From Peribacillus glennii (GTDB lineage: Bacteria; Bacillota; Bacilli; Bacillales; DSM-1321): DNA of 64,000 nt. A program made the position numbers and the translations under genes. Shown here in pieces: positions 62,486 to 64,000 of this stretch. Numbering within the stretch: position 1 is the stretch's first letter; every line of letters starts with the position of its first letter. The stretch spans positions 868,001-932,000 of the forward strand of contig NZ_QVTD01000003.1 in the NCBI RefSeq assembly GCF_003429105.1, written 5' to 3'. The notes beneath the pieces are model-generated. The model made no database searches and was not told where the DNA came from. It saw only the letters and a list, made by a program, of their open reading frames with translations.

Positions 62486-63277
62486 TCACTCCCAATATTT
62501 TTTTATTTGTTTATTTATATCAGCTAAGGCTTCCATGCTGCTGGAATAAGGCACATCGCTCATAAGCAGCTTTTTGATGATCCTTTTCGAATCCGGGAAG
62601 AGTTCCAGTTCTTCTTCCCATGTCCTTTCCTTCTTCATGCTGGGTTGATAACCTGAATAAAGCAGGAATAACAGAAAGTGGCCCAGGGAATATAAATCAC
62701 TTGTGAAATGAACCCGCTTCCTTGGATTATCGGCTTCAATACCCTCTTCCTCTTGTCCGAGTTTGCGGGCAAGGCCAAAATCAATAATCGACAGGCGTTC
62801 CCCATCTGCAAGGACATTAGGAATTCTTAAGTCGCGATGGACGATCCCCATTTGATGGAGCCCTGCCAGTTTCGAGAGCAGCCGGGCCGTGATGGTAAAG
62901 GATTCATGCTCGCTAAATACTTTTCCCTCGGCAAAGATCAACTGCTCAAATGTTTTACCAGCCTTATATTCCATAATGAAATAAGGCGTCCCATTCAAAC
63001 TCCCTTTTTGGACAAGGGCAGGAAAAGCAACATCCGAAAGCTCGGACAGCAATTGCGTTTCGATCTGAAAACCGGCCCTCGCCTGATTTGATTTGAGTTT
63101 ATGGAAATTCAGTCTTTTTAAGATATAAAGCTGTTTACCGGATGGATCCTGGATTAAATACGCTGTCCCATAGCTTCCACTCCCTATTTTCCTCACGAAC
63201 TGCCATTTTTCCTTTTTAAAAAATGTACGGATAAAAAATAAGTCATTGATTGGCTCTGCTATCCGCCTTAACACCAT
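62486..63277 (-). CDS. Serine/threonine protein kinase
   Basis: 263 residues, AAAGGAG before the ATG. Kinase features: Gly loop KIGSGSYGTAYLIQ, VAIK-like YILKRL lysine, the catalytic loop HRDLRIPNV and DFGLARKLG. It has no membrane or PASTA segments, so it is a soluble Hanks-type kinase like B. subtilis YbdM. The activation loop is short. Targets are unknown; Spo0M, encoded next on the same transcript, is an obvious candidate. Confidence 0.88.
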   Translation of the reverse strand: MVLRRIAEPINDLFFIRTFFKKEKWQFVRKIGSGSYGTAYLIQDPSGKQLYILKRLNFHKLKSNQARAGFQIETQLLSELSDVAFPALVQKGSLNGTPYFIMEYKAGKTFEQLIFAEGKVFSEHESFTITARLLSKLAGLHQMGIVHRDLRIPNVLADGERLSIIDFGLARKLGQEEEGIEADNPRKRVHFTSDLYSLGHFLLFLLYSGYQPSMKKERTWEEELELFPDSKRIIKKLLMSDVPYSSSMEALADINKQIKKYWE

Positions 63278-63292
63278 TTATTTGCTCCTTTA

Positions 63293-63466
63293 TTAACTGC
63301 TGAAAAAACTTCTTGAAGAAGTGAAGAACCCTTTCTTTTTTTTCTTATAGTGGTTATAACCATAATGCTGATGGTTCTTCATCGGCCTGTGCTTCCAATC
63401 GCTGCTTGAATGTTTATACTTGCTATGACCGCTGTTCAATAAATGCTTAAGCAGTTTTTTAATCAT
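63293..63466 (-). CDS. His/Lys/Tyr-rich small protein, 57 residues
   Basis: ATG with a perfect AAAGGAGGA upstream. The translation starts MIKKLLKHLLNSGHSKYKHS, has HYGYNHYKKKKKGFFTS in the middle and ends SRSFFSS. It is highly basic with many His and Tyr. It begins the operon with the kinase and spo0M: the kinase ribosome site follows its stop directly. No family is recognised. Confidence 0.7.
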   Translation of the reverse strand: MIKKLLKHLLNSGHSKYKHSSSDWKHRPMKNHQHYGYNHYKKKKKGFFTSSRSFFSS

Positions 63467-63569
63467 TGAACTTCCTCCTTTTGTTCTTTCTACTACATAC
63501 GGTACACGCTCCGAAAGGTTTCAGATTTTTTGGCAGGAAGAAAATTATACACTTTCCTTTTTGCTTAAA

Positions 63570-63749
63570 GCAGAATATAGGCTAAAGTGTGCCACGTTCT
63601 TACGTCATCGCCTATGTAATCCTCATTCTCACAGAGCTCCGCCTTGTTTCGTGCAGTGTAACGCTGCTGAAGCCCTTTTGTGCTATTGGCCAAACTACGG
63701 CTCAGTCTTCTCTTAAAAAATAGGCGCGCCAATCGGCCAATTTTCTAAC
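63570..63749 (-). repeat. Dispersed intergenic repeat, copy D
   Basis: On the minus strand it reads GGTTAGAAAATTGGCCGATT then GGCGCGCCT, has a GAGCCGTAG centre and ends AGCCTATATTCTGC. It is the longest copy (about 180 bases), because of a larger insert before the last block. Confidence 0.65.
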
Positions 63750-63752
63750 CAT

Positions 63753-63784
63753 AATAAAAAACGACGGGTGTAATCCGTCGTTGT
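63753..63784 (-). terminator. Terminator of yozD
   Basis: AACGACGG / CCGTCGTT hairpin then T6 on the minus strand. Confidence 0.8.
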
Positions 63785-63830
63785 TTTTCCCGCTATTTCT
63801 GCCAAGGGCAATATGCGGACTGATTGGTGA

Positions 63831-64000
63831 TTATTCATCAGTATCCTCGTCGATGATGCATTTCTCGATTAAGTAATCAAAAGTAATATCTGCCAGGTCT
63901 TCCAATTCATTTTCTGTCGGGATATACCCGCGTTTCATAAGTGCCTGAAAAAAGAATTCGGCAATTTCTTCTGTATCGATAAAGACCTCGATTTCCCGCA
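63831..64000 (-). CDS. yozD: YozD-like small protein, lacking only its first codon base
   Basis: The 55 in-window codons read REIEVFIDTEEIAEFFFQAL and then MKRGYIPTENELEDLADIT, FDYLIEKCIIDEDTDE. The family pattern 'VIDTEEIAEFF..L..RGY.P...EL.E.ADITF.YL.EK' is clear. The window edge leaves 'TG' before the first codon, so the ATG start has its A at 64001. Acidic and soluble; function unknown. Confidence 0.88.
   Translation of the reverse strand, partial: REIEVFIDTEEIAEFFFQALMKRGYIPTENELEDLADITFDYLIEKCIIDEDTDE

Overview
The window is a chromosomal segment of an endospore-forming member of the Bacillaceae. The evidence is homology-level similarity to Bacillus subtilis proteins (Gdh/GlcU, OdhAB, YitJ, LigD/Ku, YtiB/PbuO, MtnE, CtpA, Spo0M, YozD), AGGAGG-type ribosome sites, many TTG and GTG starts, an S-box riboswitch, a sigma-K-like promoter and several sporulation families. 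The genus cannot be fixed from the sequence. No phage, insertion sequence, CRISPR array, rRNA gene or complete tRNA gene was seen.

Layout. 1-8 kb: end of an ABC-F ATPase, an AI-2E family membrane protein, small unknown genes, a Gly/Tyr-rich protein, an EamA transporter, the glcU-gdh pair, bioY, a kinase-like phosphotransferase and a hemolysin III homologue. 8-15 kb: a LysM cell-wall hydrolase, an MFS transporter, then a type VII secretion effector cassette (YwqH-like, YwqI-like, an LXG protein with a glycine-zipper tail, a small membrane protein and an unknown 266-residue protein), then a YjbQ enzyme. 15-30 kb: odhA-odhB, a DODA-type dioxygenase, mnmH, a polysaccharide deacetylase, the S-box controlled yitJ-metH operon, a methyltransferase and a MOSC protein. 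30-43 kb: a BsrE-like type I toxin with a LexA-like box, mscL, PAP2-glpD, the divergent ku/ligD repair pair, dapF, pbuO-ytiB, a WYL regulator and small membrane genes. 43-57 kb: uppP, a structured leader before a GNAT gene, a DUF2639 gene, a MscS channel, a MATE pump, an SDR, a five-gene GerP/Hsp20 spore operon, a CAP protein, small genes, a DUF421 protein, and mtnE flanked by decayed mtnD and mtnU. 57-64 kb: an LCP lipoprotein, ctpA, deoD, ppaC, a kinase-spo0M operon and the start of yozD.

How the genes work together. yitJ and metH form one methionine-synthesis operon under SAM control. odhA and odhB form two subunits of 2-oxoglutarate dehydrogenase. ku and ligD form the bacterial end-joining system. 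The effector cassette is probably an interbacterial toxin and immunity set. The GerP/Hsp20 operon is probably made in the mother cell and placed in the coat.

The items most worth following up are the toxin with the LexA-like box, a four-copy dispersed intergenic repeat family (near 20.5, 22.8, 30.1 and 63.6 kb), the GerP/Hsp20 operon, the glycine-zipper LXG cassette, the competing-hairpin leader at 44.1-44.2 kb, and the relics of the methionine salvage cluster. Three genes of 40-57 residues (45074, 60157 and 63293) are supported by strong ribosome sites. All calls come from reading the sequence; no database search or folding program was run.
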